Positions 1-6,978 of a stretch of DNA of 9,718 bases are shown piece by piece (within the stretch, counting starts at the first letter, position 1; every line of letters begins with the position of its first letter). Origin of the DNA: SOKG01 sp964449845. Its GTDB lineage: Bacteria > Chloroflexota > Dehalococcoidia > SZUA-161. Both the position numbers and the translations under genes were made by a program. The stretch spans positions 1 through 9,718 of the forward strand of contig CAYVES010000085.1 of NCBI GenBank assembly GCA_964449845.1, in the 5' to 3' direction. The notes beneath the pieces were generated by a model. The model did not search any database. It worked only from the letters and a program-made list of their open reading frames with translations, and was not told where the DNA came from.

Positions 1-426
1 GATCGCTACGGGTGTAGCGTGATCGCCGTCGAGATAGTGCCGCCCGAGAAGACCACCGCTTACGGTATTATCTCACCAAAGCAAGTGGAAGAGCGGGTAT
101 ATCAAGTATTAAGCCTCGTGGAGAAGCCAGAGCCTGAGGAGGCTCCGTCCAATCTTGGCATAGTTGGCAGATATATTCTTACGCCGGAAATATTCAGTCT
201 GTTGAAGGAGACGCCTCCGGGGAAAGGCGGGGAAATCCAGCTTACCGATGGCTTGCGACTGCTGCTGGAGCAACAGAAGATATACGCCTATCGATTCGAG
301 GGAATACGGCACGATACTGGCACGCCGCTGGGCTTGCTGAAGGCATCGGTGGAGCTTGCTTTGCACTGCCCCGATCTTGGGGCTGAATTCAAGGAATACC
401 TGCGAAAGCTAAGCTTGCCCGACTAG
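1..426 (+). CDS. galU: UTP-glucose-1-phosphate uridylyltransferase (GalU-type), C-terminal fragment
   Basis: This enzyme family makes UDP-glucose from UTP and glucose-1-phosphate in the cytoplasm, feeding cell-envelope and glycan synthesis. The frame is open from base 1, so the gene begins outside the window; the GTG at 19 sits inside a conserved strand (GCSVIAVE) and is not the true start. The 141 visible residues show the hallmarks of the GalU C-terminal half: VEKP, then APSNLGIVGRYILTPEIF, GGEIQLTD (from about base 226) and the RHDTGTPLG segment followed by LLKASVELAL. The stop is the TAG at 424-426. The family is normally about 290 residues, so roughly half is visible. A related sugar-phosphate nucleotidylyltransferase is the main alternative, but the EAPSNLGIVGRY and GGEIQLTD pair favours GalU. 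It runs on the opposite strand from the archaellum operon, and no functional link can be shown. Confidence 0.9.
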   Translation, partial: DRYGCSVIAVEIVPPEKTTAYGIISPKQVEERVYQVLSLVEKPEPEEAPSNLGIVGRYILTPEIFSLLKETPPGKGGEIQLTDGLRLLLEQQKIYAYRFEGIRHDTGTPLGLLKASVELALHCPDLGAEFKEYLRKLSLPD

Positions 427-738
427 GTTCAGTTTTCTTCGCGGCGCGATACAGGTTTGGGGCAACTCCTGGGCTTGGCCCCCTCCATACGACCGAACTC
501 TCACCCCCCTACGAGCACCCCAAAAGCAGAGCGAAGCTCATCTTCATCAAAAGCGTGAGGTCCTCACCCCCGGTTTGGACAGCTCTGAGAGGTAGAGTAA
601 AGGAATATCAATAAACGTCATGTTGACTTTCACCTGGAGGCATTCTACGATTATTACTACCAGTACAATAGTTTAGTTTGAGAGCACACCAGCGAGACAG
701 AAGCGCTGAGTTCCTTGTTCCCCAGTCGAAAGCCAGCC
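427..738. other. Intergenic region between galU and the small membrane protein gene
   Basis: I find no convincing gene in these 312 bases. Just after galU there is an imperfect GC-rich inverted repeat (arms 459-463 and 478-482, GGGGC/GCCCC, extended by AA/TT with a bulged G) that could weakly terminate galU transcription, but no T-run follows. At 555-567 there is a 13-base palindrome (GTGAGG-T-CCTCAC), which could be an operator half-site pair or chance. A candidate promoter lies at 623-651. Confidence 0.6.
623..651 (+). promoter_or_regulatory. Candidate sigma-70-type promoter
   Basis: TTGACT at 623-628 (5 of 6 matches to the -35 consensus) and TACGAT at 646-651 (4 of 6 matches to the -10) are separated by exactly 17 bases. 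It points toward the membrane protein gene starting at 739 and would give a 5' leader of about 80 bases. The match is by eye and has no experimental support. If real, it argues for a bacterial host, since archaea use TATA/BRE elements. Confidence 0.4.
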
Positions 739-1077
739 ATGTTAAACAAGCCTTTAGGGCACAAACAATTGAGCCCGGTGAGGATAGCCCGGTTCCTGGC
801 AATTGCCTGGGTTATCTTATCTCTGGCTGATGCCAGCGTTACCTACGCCTGTCTTAAGAATATCGGCAATATCGAAGGCAACCCGTTCGCCAGAGCCTTG
901 CTATCGCAAAATGAGGCATTGTTCTACGGAGCGAAGCTTGTGGTTACCATAGGCATAGGGCTGGGATTCTGGTGGCTGGCAACCAGGACCACGCACCTGA
1001 AGGCAATGATCGGTTGCCAGATATTGCTGGTAGCGATGTTTACCGTTGTACTGGGCAATAACATGCTGCATCTCTAG
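739..1077 (+). CDS. Small DUF5658-like three-helix membrane protein
   Basis: This 112-residue protein is mostly membrane-embedded, with hydrophobic segments at about residues 16-40, 60-82 and 90-110. The first helix carries LADASVTYACL and is followed by IEGNPFARALL. The pattern of an Asp in helix 1, a Thr-Tyr pair, a short loop and then E-x-NP is what I associate with DUF5658, a family of unknown function. The ATG at 739 was chosen over an upstream in-frame TTG at 715 because the extra residues are not hydrophobic and neither site has a strong ribosome-binding sequence; the start is therefore uncertain. The gene converges on the archaellum operon and has its own candidate promoter, so it is probably regulated independently. 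No function is claimed. Confidence 0.65.
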   Translation: MLNKPLGHKQLSPVRIARFLAIAWVILSLADASVTYACLKNIGNIEGNPFARALLSQNEALFYGAKLVVTIGIGLGFWWLATRTTHLKAMIGCQILLVAMFTVVLGNNMLHL

Positions 1078-1090
1078 GTCGGCGCGAGTG

Positions 1091-1111
1091 CCGAGTGTTG
1101 TCACAACTCGG
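1091..1111. terminator. Weak hairpin between convergent genes
   Basis: CCGAGT (1091-1096) and ACTCGG (1106-1111) form a 6-bp stem with a 9-base loop, in the 53-base gap between the convergent stops at 1077 and 1131. Outer bases TG/CA could extend it with a bulge. Its position suits a shared bidirectional terminator, but neither strand has a T-run after the stem, so it is not a classical intrinsic terminator. Confidence 0.25.
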
Positions 1112-1130
1112 GGCAAGACTGAACCGTCCT

Positions 1131-1916
1131 CTAGTGCCTTTTCCTGACCTTGTCAGCGATCAGTTTCATGTCCTCCAGCAAAGAATAGACGCTGGTATCA
1201 CTCAGTTCCCGCGAGAGGGCACTAATTGGACTCTCTGAGAGCTGTTCGCTCTTGAAAACTTCAAGTAGACTGTCAACCTCCCCATCCCCGGCAGCTTCCT
1301 CCCCCTGTGCTGGGTCTGCGGCCTCCGCGCTTTGCCCTCCTGCTTCGAGCGTCTGGGGGTCGGCGTCACTCGTTACTGCCATCTCCACGCTTTCACTCTC
1401 CGCCTCAGGAGCCTGCTCACCGGCGTCGCTTACTGCCGCTACTCCCCCCGCTTCATCTTCAGGCTGAGGAACCCGTTCTTCGTCTCCATCGGGAGAAGTC
1501 TCCACCAGATTGTCTGCCACAAGAGCCTGCAGACCAGCGTCAGTTACTTCCACTACCTCCCCCGCTTCATCTTCAGGCTGAGGAACCCGTTCTTCGTTTC
1601 CATCGAGAGACGTCTCCACCGAATCTTCCGCCAGCTTCTCTGGCCCGTCCAGGCTTTGCTCCGCCTCCTCTACCACCGGCCCCTGTGCCTCAACGTTATC
1701 GGTCCCGACCTCCGCAGCCTGTAGTTCGGGGTTGGCCATTGCTGGCATAGGACTTTCCTCATCTTCGCGTTGAGCAGGCTCTTCCTCTTTCCTGGTGAGG
1801 AACTCTCCCACAGGATCGTCTTCCATAGGAAGGTCCCCCCCACCGCCTCTAAAGAGGGCCGTAAGGTATCTGCCGAATCGGCGCGGCACCAGCCGACCCC
1901 ATTCTTCTAACGCCAT
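1131..1916 (-). CDS. Acidic repeat protein, last gene of the archaellum operon
   Basis: I do not recognise a named family for this 261-residue protein. It has three parts. Residues 1-30 are basic and aromatic (WGRLVPRRFGRYLTALF), possibly a membrane- or partner-binding segment. Residues 31-212 are very rich in Glu, Asp, Ala and Pro, probably disordered, and contain a 38-residue repeat (residues 100-137 and 138-175) with the shared core EERVPQPEDEAG. Residues 213-261 look folded and helical (SLLEVFKSEQL, then SVYSLLEDMKLIADKVRKRH). There is no signal peptide or membrane helix, so it should be cytoplasmic. The ATG at 1914-1916 follows a GGGGGA ribosome-binding sequence about 8 bases upstream. 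It starts 23 bases after the arlJ stop, which makes co-transcription and an archaellum-related role (adaptor, localisation or signalling) a reasonable inference, but its function is unknown. Confidence 0.75.
   Translation of the reverse strand: MALEEWGRLVPRRFGRYLTALFRGGGGDLPMEDDPVGEFLTRKEEEPAQREDEESPMPAMANPELQAAEVGTDNVEAQGPVVEEAEQSLDGPEKLAEDSVETSLDGNEERVPQPEDEAGEVVEVTDAGLQALVADNLVETSPDGDEERVPQPEDEAGGVAAVSDAGEQAPEAESESVEMAVTSDADPQTLEAGGQSAEAADPAQGEEAAGDGEVDSLLEVFKSEQLSESPISALSRELSDTSVYSLLEDMKLIADKVRKRH
1392..1619 (-). repeat. Two tandem 114-bp in-frame repeats in the acidic protein gene
   Basis: The unit 1506-1619 (residues 100-137) is followed directly by 1392-1505 (residues 138-175). The period is 114 bases, exactly 38 codons. 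The best-conserved part, about 1446-1483 against 1560-1597, is nearly identical at nucleotide level, so the duplication is fairly recent or kept similar by recombination. The outer parts of each unit have diverged. Confidence 0.85.
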
Positions 1917-1939
1917 TTCTATTCCCCCTTCAACCCAGC

Positions 1940-3448
1940 CTACATGCTCGGGATCGTCGTGAAGATTCTATCTGCCAACATTGGCACTATCACCAGCCCC
2001 ACCCCCGATAGGCCGAGGGTCACACCAAGATAAACGAAAATCTTGTACCTGTTGCCGCCATCAGCGGCATTGATGGCAAAGGCGTTGGCCACAGACAGAA
2101 CCAGAATGCAGGGCAGTACCAGGACTTCGAGAAGATGAACGCTTCCGAAATTGAAGCTGAACACTTCAACTGCCTTTGTCTGGGCTTCTGCCACCGCTTC
2201 CGTATAAACCCCCTCGATCGTTCTGCCGAAAAGCAGTATGACCTGCACCACGAACACCAGCAGAGCAACGAGGGCACCATGCATGGCAATAGCCAGAAAC
2301 GTGAATGAGGATGATACTTGACCTCTCTTGGCACGCAGAAAGTCTAGGGTCGCCGCTACCAGAGAAGAGCGCTCCCCGACCTCTTCCGGGTCACCACCGA
2401 GCCTGGCGGCATCGTTAAACATCTTCACGCTTCTGTATACCGTCTCGCTGCCGGTCTCCAGAGAGAAACGCTGCCAGCATATCTCCGGCTTTAGTCTGGA
2501 AGCCAGCCTGGAATGGAGGCGCTTGACGTCTCCTGCCAGGTTTGCTGTTGACCTGAGGTCCAGTCTCTCCAAGGCATTGGATACTGTTATCTCAACTGCC
2601 GATGCTACGTTTCCCAGCGATCTCAGGAAAGTGCTGATGTCTGAATCCTTTTTCTTCACCTGGCGGTCGAACAGGACGCCAGCTATACCTATGGGAAGCA
2701 CCAGGATAGAGACTGTGATAAGCGCCCATCCCAGCCCCAAACCCGCCAGCAGAACTATCAAGAAGCAGACGACGGCAGCAGGCAGCAAAAGCCACAACAG
2801 CCAACGCGCTCTACTATAGCCAGCGCAGTCCGATGAAGGGGAATGAACCCTCACTTCCTTGGGGGATACCCTGTGTATCGCCCAGGCTCCCAGGACCGCG
2901 ACGCAGATAGTCACCCCCACCAGCGTTACGGTGAATGACGTTGCCACCGCATAGATGAGCATAGAGATGGCAGCCACCAATACTATCAGGCCTGCAGACA
3001 CGATAAGGGCAGCGTACGCCTCCGTCCACTTCCTCAGCGATTCCACACCGCGTTCGTACTCATTCTTGAATGCCTCGGCCTGAACCTTTGCCTCCTGAGC
3101 GAGAAAGTCCGCTTCCGCTTCCCCTGAACCCAACGAGCTGGCAAGGCGCAGCAACAGACTCTTGACCGACGCTACTTCAGTCGACTCCCCCACCATGCGA
3201 CAGGCCACAGCGTAGTCATAACGCATCTGCTTGGCCAGAATATGGACCTCTTTGAAGTAGCGCGATGAACTGCAGGGAAGCTGGCTGGCAAACTCGAATA
3301 TCTGGCTGCGCGAGATCCCTGCCGCAGCTATGGAGGACATGTACGACAGCTGGTAGAACAGGTCAAAGCTGAGATACTCGCTGTCAACAGAGTCCTTCTT
3401 AGAAGAGTCCCTCTTGTTGAGCCTTGCCCAGAACGTTGAGAAGTTCAT
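1940..3448 (-). CDS. arlJ: Archaellum membrane platform protein ArlJ (FlaJ)
   Basis: ArlJ is the polytopic membrane platform on which the ArlI hexamer acts during archaellum assembly and rotation; it belongs to the GspF/TadC/PilC superfamily. The 502-residue product fits: a soluble N-terminal helical domain (about 25-145), two hydrophobic helices (about 146-192), two more (about 215-260), a second cytoplasmic helical domain with a charged FDRQVKKKDSDISTFLRSLGN start (260-375), one helix (about 381-407) and a C-terminal pair (about 437-492). The length and two-domain layout match archaeal ArlJ better than GspF (about 400 residues). The ATG at 3446-3448 is the only reasonable start: an in-frame TGA lies a few codons upstream, the next Met is residue 37, and a GGGAG sequence precedes it. 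The gene overlaps the 3' end of arlI copy 2 by 50 bases, implying translational coupling. Confidence 0.9.
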   Translation of the reverse strand: MNFSTFWARLNKRDSSKKDSVDSEYLSFDLFYQLSYMSSIAAAGISRSQIFEFASQLPCSSSRYFKEVHILAKQMRYDYAVACRMVGESTEVASVKSLLLRLASSLGSGEAEADFLAQEAKVQAEAFKNEYERGVESLRKWTEAYAALIVSAGLIVLVAAISMLIYAVATSFTVTLVGVTICVAVLGAWAIHRVSPKEVRVHSPSSDCAGYSRARWLLWLLLPAAVVCFLIVLLAGLGLGWALITVSILVLPIGIAGVLFDRQVKKKDSDISTFLRSLGNVASAVEITVSNALERLDLRSTANLAGDVKRLHSRLASRLKPEICWQRFSLETGSETVYRSVKMFNDAARLGGDPEEVGERSSLVAATLDFLRAKRGQVSSSFTFLAIAMHGALVALLVFVVQVILLFGRTIEGVYTEAVAEAQTKAVEVFSFNFGSVHLLEVLVLPCILVLSVANAFAINAADGGNRYKIFVYLGVTLGLSGVGLVIVPMLADRIFTTIPSM

Positions 3449-5153
3449 AGAAGTTAGTCACTCCCTTATCTTTATGGAGCTTTTCCAGAATCCTCGCCCT
3501 TCTCTCCACCACGGAATAGATCTGCCACTTCTGGTTGGGAGGGATTCCACGCTTGATGGCGATCTTCTCCTCCAGAAGGTAGCTATTCTTTTTGCCTACG
3601 AAGTCGAAGCTATCAGCGACCGCGTCCCAGCGAAACACCTCCACATAGGAGAATGTATTAGCAACACTGTCGTAGCCAACAATTTCGCTGATGCTGGTTG
3701 CCCGGCGAGCGGCCTCTCCGCTGGGCAGCTTCACATTGTTTTGGCATACTACAACATGCAAGTTGTCCATATACGTCTTGGGCACATTGATCGGATGCCC
3801 TGTCAATCGCTGGATTAGCTTCTCTACATTGGAAGCGTGGAAAGTGCTCAGCACCTCATGGCCGGTCTGCATCGCCCCGAAGGCGATGGTGCCCTCCTCG
3901 CCACGGATCTCACCCACGATTATTACATTGGGGCGCTGTCTCAGTGCAGCCTTCAGCAGATCGAACATATCCACTTGAGCCTTCTGCTCCCCCACAACCG
4001 GAGCCTTGCCCACCTCCCGCAGCCAGTTGGCATGGGGCACCTGAAGCTCCGGCGTATCCTCAATGCTCACGATTTTATGCTTCAGCGGGATAAAGGTAGT
4101 GACTGCATTGAGAAGGGAGGTCTTGCCCGAGGCCGCCTCACCGACGATAAACATATTCATGCCCTCCTCGATCATCAGGGAAAGATAGGCGGCCATTTCG
4201 TAGTTCAGGCTCCCGAAATCAACCAGATCCAAAATGCTCAGCGGCGTTTCACCGAATTTCCGGATGGTGAAGTTGCTGCCACGCCGTGAGACCTCCCTGC
4301 CAAAGACTATGTTGATTCGGGAACCATCGGGCAGGGTAGAATCCACAATGGGTTTGCGTAGCGTGACCGGCTTTCTTATCGACTCGGAGAGGCTGAGCAC
4401 GAAATTGTCCAGGTCCTGGTGGGATTCGAAGGTTGTCGCTGCCTTTACGCCCTTGAAGATCTTGTGCTCCAGGAAAATAGGGCCCAGCCCACTGCAGCTG
4501 ATGTCCTCTATGTGAGGGTCGCGTATCATTGGCTCTATGACACCCATCCCCACTTTGTCTCTGACGATGATGTACTTCAAGGCCTTGAGCTGTTCGGCAG
4601 TCACGTGGACCTTATCCCCGGTGCCCTTGCTCTTTCCCTTTTTGCCTTTGCTACTCCCTGCACTGGACGATGTTCCGCCAGCCCCGTTGCGACGCTCAAT
4701 GCAGACCTTCTCCACCAACTCCGTGAGGGCTTCCGTCCTTTCTTCATCCGATTCAGCTTCGCTGAGGTCACTGGCGTCATTCGCCATTCTCTCCTCTACC
4801 ATGGGAAGTACGGTGCTCAGGTCTTGAGTCAGACCCGGCTCTATTGGTATGTAGTTGGGCCTGCCACCGCCGGGGCGGGAGTAAAGATGGATGAATATAT
4901 TGCCCCCCACAGGGTAGATGAGGTTGTGTTCCTTCCCATCACCGTGCGCCCGTTTGAGCTCAGTATAGTACTCAGGGATGGCCATCTCATCAAGAGGAAG
5001 CATGCACAGGTAGTCCCAGAGATGCCTGTTCTCCTGACAGGCTGTCTGCAATGCCTCAGGCAGACTCCGGTAGAGGTCATCGCTTTCTTCCGGGTCGCGC
5101 CGAGAAGACCCTGCCTCTTCTTTGTATTCAAAGGGCAACACTGTTCTTGGCAT
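3399..5153 (-). CDS. arlI: Archaellum motor ATPase ArlI, copy 2 (next to arlJ)
   Basis: ArlI is the hexameric secretion-type ATPase that powers both archaellum assembly and rotation at the cytoplasmic face of ArlJ. The protein has 584 residues: an N-terminal domain (1-150), a Gly/Ser/Lys-rich linker (about 155-180), an N2 domain (181-310) and the catalytic domain (311-584). The motifs are intact: Walker A GEAASGKTS (338-346), Asp box VSIEDTPEL (362-370), Walker B VIIVGEIRG (410-418) and His box GHEVLSTFHA (431-440). Compared with copy 1, the Walker A loop has Ala for Thr at 340 and Ser for Thr at 346, and about 41 of the last 277 residues differ. Residues 70-307 are identical to copy 1. The ATG at 5151-5153 follows GAGG at a good spacing, 8 bases after the stop of the chimeric junction frame. 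No frameshift or stop is visible, so it should be functional. Confidence 0.93.
   Translation of the reverse strand: MPRTVLPFEYKEEAGSSRRDPEESDDLYRSLPEALQTACQENRHLWDYLCMLPLDEMAIPEYYTELKRAHGDGKEHNLIYPVGGNIFIHLYSRPGGGRPNYIPIEPGLTQDLSTVLPMVEERMANDASDLSEAESDEERTEALTELVEKVCIERRNGAGGTSSSAGSSKGKKGKSKGTGDKVHVTAEQLKALKYIIVRDKVGMGVIEPMIRDPHIEDISCSGLGPIFLEHKIFKGVKAATTFESHQDLDNFVLSLSESIRKPVTLRKPIVDSTLPDGSRINIVFGREVSRRGSNFTIRKFGETPLSILDLVDFGSLNYEMAAYLSLMIEEGMNMFIVGEAASGKTSLLNAVTTFIPLKHKIVSIEDTPELQVPHANWLREVGKAPVVGEQKAQVDMFDLLKAALRQRPNVIIVGEIRGEEGTIAFGAMQTGHEVLSTFHASNVEKLIQRLTGHPINVPKTYMDNLHVVVCQNNVKLPSGEAARRATSISEIVGYDSVANTFSYVEVFRWDAVADSFDFVGKKNSYLLEEKIAIKRGIPPNQKWQIYSVVERRARILEKLHKDKGVTNFYELLNVLGKAQQEGLF
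4233..4948 (-). repeat. 716-bp block identical between arlI copies (copy 2 instance)
   Basis: Read against 6054-6769, I find no mismatch across these 716 bases, which encode residues 70-307. The first mismatches lie just outside, at 4232/6053 and 4949/6770. Beyond them the copies differ frequently. The sharp change points to gene conversion, or to a collapsed repeat in the assembly. Confidence 0.85.
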
Positions 5154-5161
5154 GGCAACCT

Positions 5162-5269
5162 CTAGGCCCTCGCTTTGGAGTAACGTATCACTTCGACGTT
5201 TTCGTCATGAGAGTCCCTGCTAGAACAGTCCTTCTTGTTGAGCCTTGGCCAGAACGCTGAGAAGCTCAT
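5162..5269 (-). pseudogene. Chimeric junction frame: ArlJ-like N-terminus fused to ArlH-like C-terminus
   Basis: This 35-codon frame marks the breakpoint of the arlI duplication. It begins MSFSAFWPRLNKKD, matching the arlJ start MNFSTFWARLNKRD, and stays alignable to ArlJ up to residue 22. It then switches to EVIRYSKARA and a TAG, matching the ArlH C-terminus KVIPYSKAKA and its TAG. The switch lies at about 5195-5206. Its start overlaps the 3' end of arlI copy 1 by 50 bases, just as arlJ overlaps copy 2. It lacks every functional part of both parents, so a protein role is unlikely. If translated, it could couple ribosomes from copy 1 to copy 2, because its stop lies 8 bases before the copy 2 ATG and its end contains that gene's ribosome-binding site. 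Confidence 0.85.
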
Positions 5270-6974
5270 AGAAATTAGTCACTCCCTTATCTTTGTGGAG
5301 CTTTTCCAGAATCCTCGCCCTTCTCTCCAGCACAGGATAGATATCCCACTTTCGGTTGGGAGGGATTCCACGCTTGATGGCGATCTTCTCCTCCAGAAGG
5401 TAGCTGTTCTTTTTGCCTACGAAGTCGAAGCTATCATTTGCCTGGTTCCAGCGAAACACCTCCACAAAGGAGAAGGAATCAGAAACAGGATCGTAGCCAA
5501 CAATCTCGCTGATGCTGGTGGCCCGGCGACCGCCCTTTCCGCTGGGCAGCTTCACAGCGTTTTGGCATACCACCACGTTCAAGTTGTCCATATACGTCTT
5601 GGGCACACTGATCGGATGCCCTGTCAGTCGCTGGATTAGCTTCTCTACATTGGAAGCGTGGAAAGTGCTCAGCACCTCATGCCCACTCTGCATCGCCCCG
5701 AAGGCGATGTTCCCCTCCACGCCACGGATCTCACCCACGATTATTACATTGGGGCGCTGTCTCAGTGCAGCCTTCAGCAGATCGAACATATCCACCTGAG
5801 CCTTCTGCTCCCCCGGAACGGGAGCCTTGGCTACCTCCCGGATCCAGTTAGCATGGGGCACCTGAAGCTCCGGCGTATCCTCAATGCTCACGATTCTGGA
5901 GCGTAGCGGGATAAAGGTAGTCACTGCATTGAGAAGGGTGGTCTTGCCCGAGGCCGTCTCACCGACGACAAACATGCTCATTTCACACTCGATCATCATG
6001 GAAAGATAGGCAGCCATTTCGTAGTTCAGGCTCCCGAACTCAATAAGTTCCATAATGCTCAGCGGCGTTTCACCGAATTTCCGGATGGTGAAGTTGCTGC
6101 CACGCCGTGAGACCTCCCTGCCAAAGACTATGTTGATTCGGGAACCATCGGGCAGGGTAGAATCCACAATGGGTTTGCGTAGCGTGACCGGCTTTCTTAT
6201 CGACTCGGAGAGGCTGAGCACGAAATTGTCCAGGTCCTGGTGGGATTCGAAGGTTGTCGCTGCCTTTACGCCCTTGAAGATCTTGTGCTCCAGGAAAATA
6301 GGGCCCAGCCCACTGCAGCTGATGTCCTCTATGTGAGGGTCGCGTATCATTGGCTCTATGACACCCATCCCCACTTTGTCTCTGACGATGATGTACTTCA
6401 AGGCCTTGAGCTGTTCGGCAGTCACGTGGACCTTATCCCCGGTGCCCTTGCTCTTTCCCTTTTTGCCTTTGCTACTCCCTGCACTGGACGATGTTCCGCC
6501 AGCCCCGTTGCGACGCTCAATGCAGACCTTCTCCACCAACTCCGTGAGGGCTTCCGTCCTTTCTTCATCCGATTCAGCTTCGCTGAGGTCACTGGCGTCA
6601 TTCGCCATTCTCTCCTCTACCATGGGAAGTACGGTGCTCAGGTCTTGAGTCAGACCCGGCTCTATTGGTATGTAGTTGGGCCTGCCACCGCCGGGGCGGG
6701 AGTAAAGATGGATGAATATATTGCCCCCCACAGGGTAGATGAGGTTGTGTTCCTTCCCATCACCGTGCGACCGTTTGAGCTCGGGATGGTACTCAGGAAT
6801 GGCCACCTCATCAGGGGGAAGCATGCACAGGTAGTCCCAGAGATGCCTGTTCTCCTGACAGGCCGTCTGCAATGCCTCGGGGAGACTCCGGTAGAGGTCA
6901 TCGCTTTCTTCCGGGTCGCGCCGAGAAGACCCTGACTCTTCTTTGTATTCAAAGGGCAGCAATGTTCTTGTCAT
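5220..6974 (-). CDS. arlI: Archaellum motor ATPase ArlI, copy 1 (next to arlH)
   Basis: This is the promoter-proximal ArlI copy, 584 residues, with the same domain plan as copy 2. Its nucleotide-binding motifs are the more canonical: Walker A GETASGKTT (338-346), Asp box VSIEDTPEL (362-370), Walker B VIIVGEIRG (410-418) and His box GHEVLSTFHA (431-440). A positively charged Gly/Ser/Lys linker at about 155-180 separates the N-terminal 150 residues from the N2 and ATPase domains; both N-terminal region and linker are encoded in both copies. The ATG at 6972-6974 begins 4 bases after the arlH stop, with an AGAG sequence overlapping that stop, so translation is coupled to arlH. Divergence from copy 2 is concentrated in residues 1-69 (8 differences) and 308-584 (about 41), including residues around Walker A (308-336) and in the surface segment 473-515. 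It is probably the ancestral-position copy relative to arlH. Confidence 0.94.
   Translation of the reverse strand: MTRTLLPFEYKEESGSSRRDPEESDDLYRSLPEALQTACQENRHLWDYLCMLPPDEVAIPEYHPELKRSHGDGKEHNLIYPVGGNIFIHLYSRPGGGRPNYIPIEPGLTQDLSTVLPMVEERMANDASDLSEAESDEERTEALTELVEKVCIERRNGAGGTSSSAGSSKGKKGKSKGTGDKVHVTAEQLKALKYIIVRDKVGMGVIEPMIRDPHIEDISCSGLGPIFLEHKIFKGVKAATTFESHQDLDNFVLSLSESIRKPVTLRKPIVDSTLPDGSRINIVFGREVSRRGSNFTIRKFGETPLSIMELIEFGSLNYEMAAYLSMMIECEMSMFVVGETASGKTTLLNAVTTFIPLRSRIVSIEDTPELQVPHANWIREVAKAPVPGEQKAQVDMFDLLKAALRQRPNVIIVGEIRGVEGNIAFGAMQSGHEVLSTFHASNVEKLIQRLTGHPISVPKTYMDNLNVVVCQNAVKLPSGKGGRRATSISEIVGYDPVSDSFSFVEVFRWNQANDSFDFVGKKNSYLLEEKIAIKRGIPPNRKWDIYPVLERRARILEKLHKDKGVTNFYELLSVLAKAQQEGLF
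6054..6769 (-). repeat. 716-bp block identical between arlI copies (copy 1 instance)
   Basis: This is the counterpart of 4233-4948, covering codons 70-307 of arlI copy 1, with no differences seen. It spans the end of the N-terminal domain, the Gly/Ser/Lys linker and the N2 domain, and stops before the Walker A loop. Confidence 0.85.
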
Positions 6975-6978
6975 AGCT

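Noticed and set aside
608..802. A 64-codon minus-strand frame overlapping the start of the small membrane protein
   Set aside because: It has no recognisable domain and no ribosome-binding site, and it lies antisense to the candidate promoter and the better-supported gene.
1252..1750. Overlapping plus-strand open frames opposite the acidic repeat gene
   Set aside because: They are Pro/Arg/Leu-rich low-complexity translations, as expected antisense to Glu/Asp/Ala-rich repeats. The minus-strand gene has a good ribosome-binding site and operon position.
4419..5165. A long open frame on the plus strand opposite arlI copy 2 (248 codons), with a 231-codon twin at 6240-6935
   Set aside because: Both lie fully antisense to conserved arlI codons and are similar only because arlI is duplicated. 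The translation is Leu/Pro/Cys-rich with no recognisable domain and no ribosome-binding site.
1940..6974. Reading the ATPase and platform genes as a type II secretion, Tad or bacterial type IV pilus system
   Set aside because: The presence of ArlH, ArlF/G-like proteins, a D/E-domain protein and an archaellin terminus in the arl order is specific to archaella, and ArlJ is longer than GspF.
3399..6974. The tandem arlI as a pure assembly artefact
   Set aside because: The copies differ at dozens of positions and the junction is unique sequence, so a duplicated contig end cannot explain them. Only the 716-bp identical core remains open to collapse.
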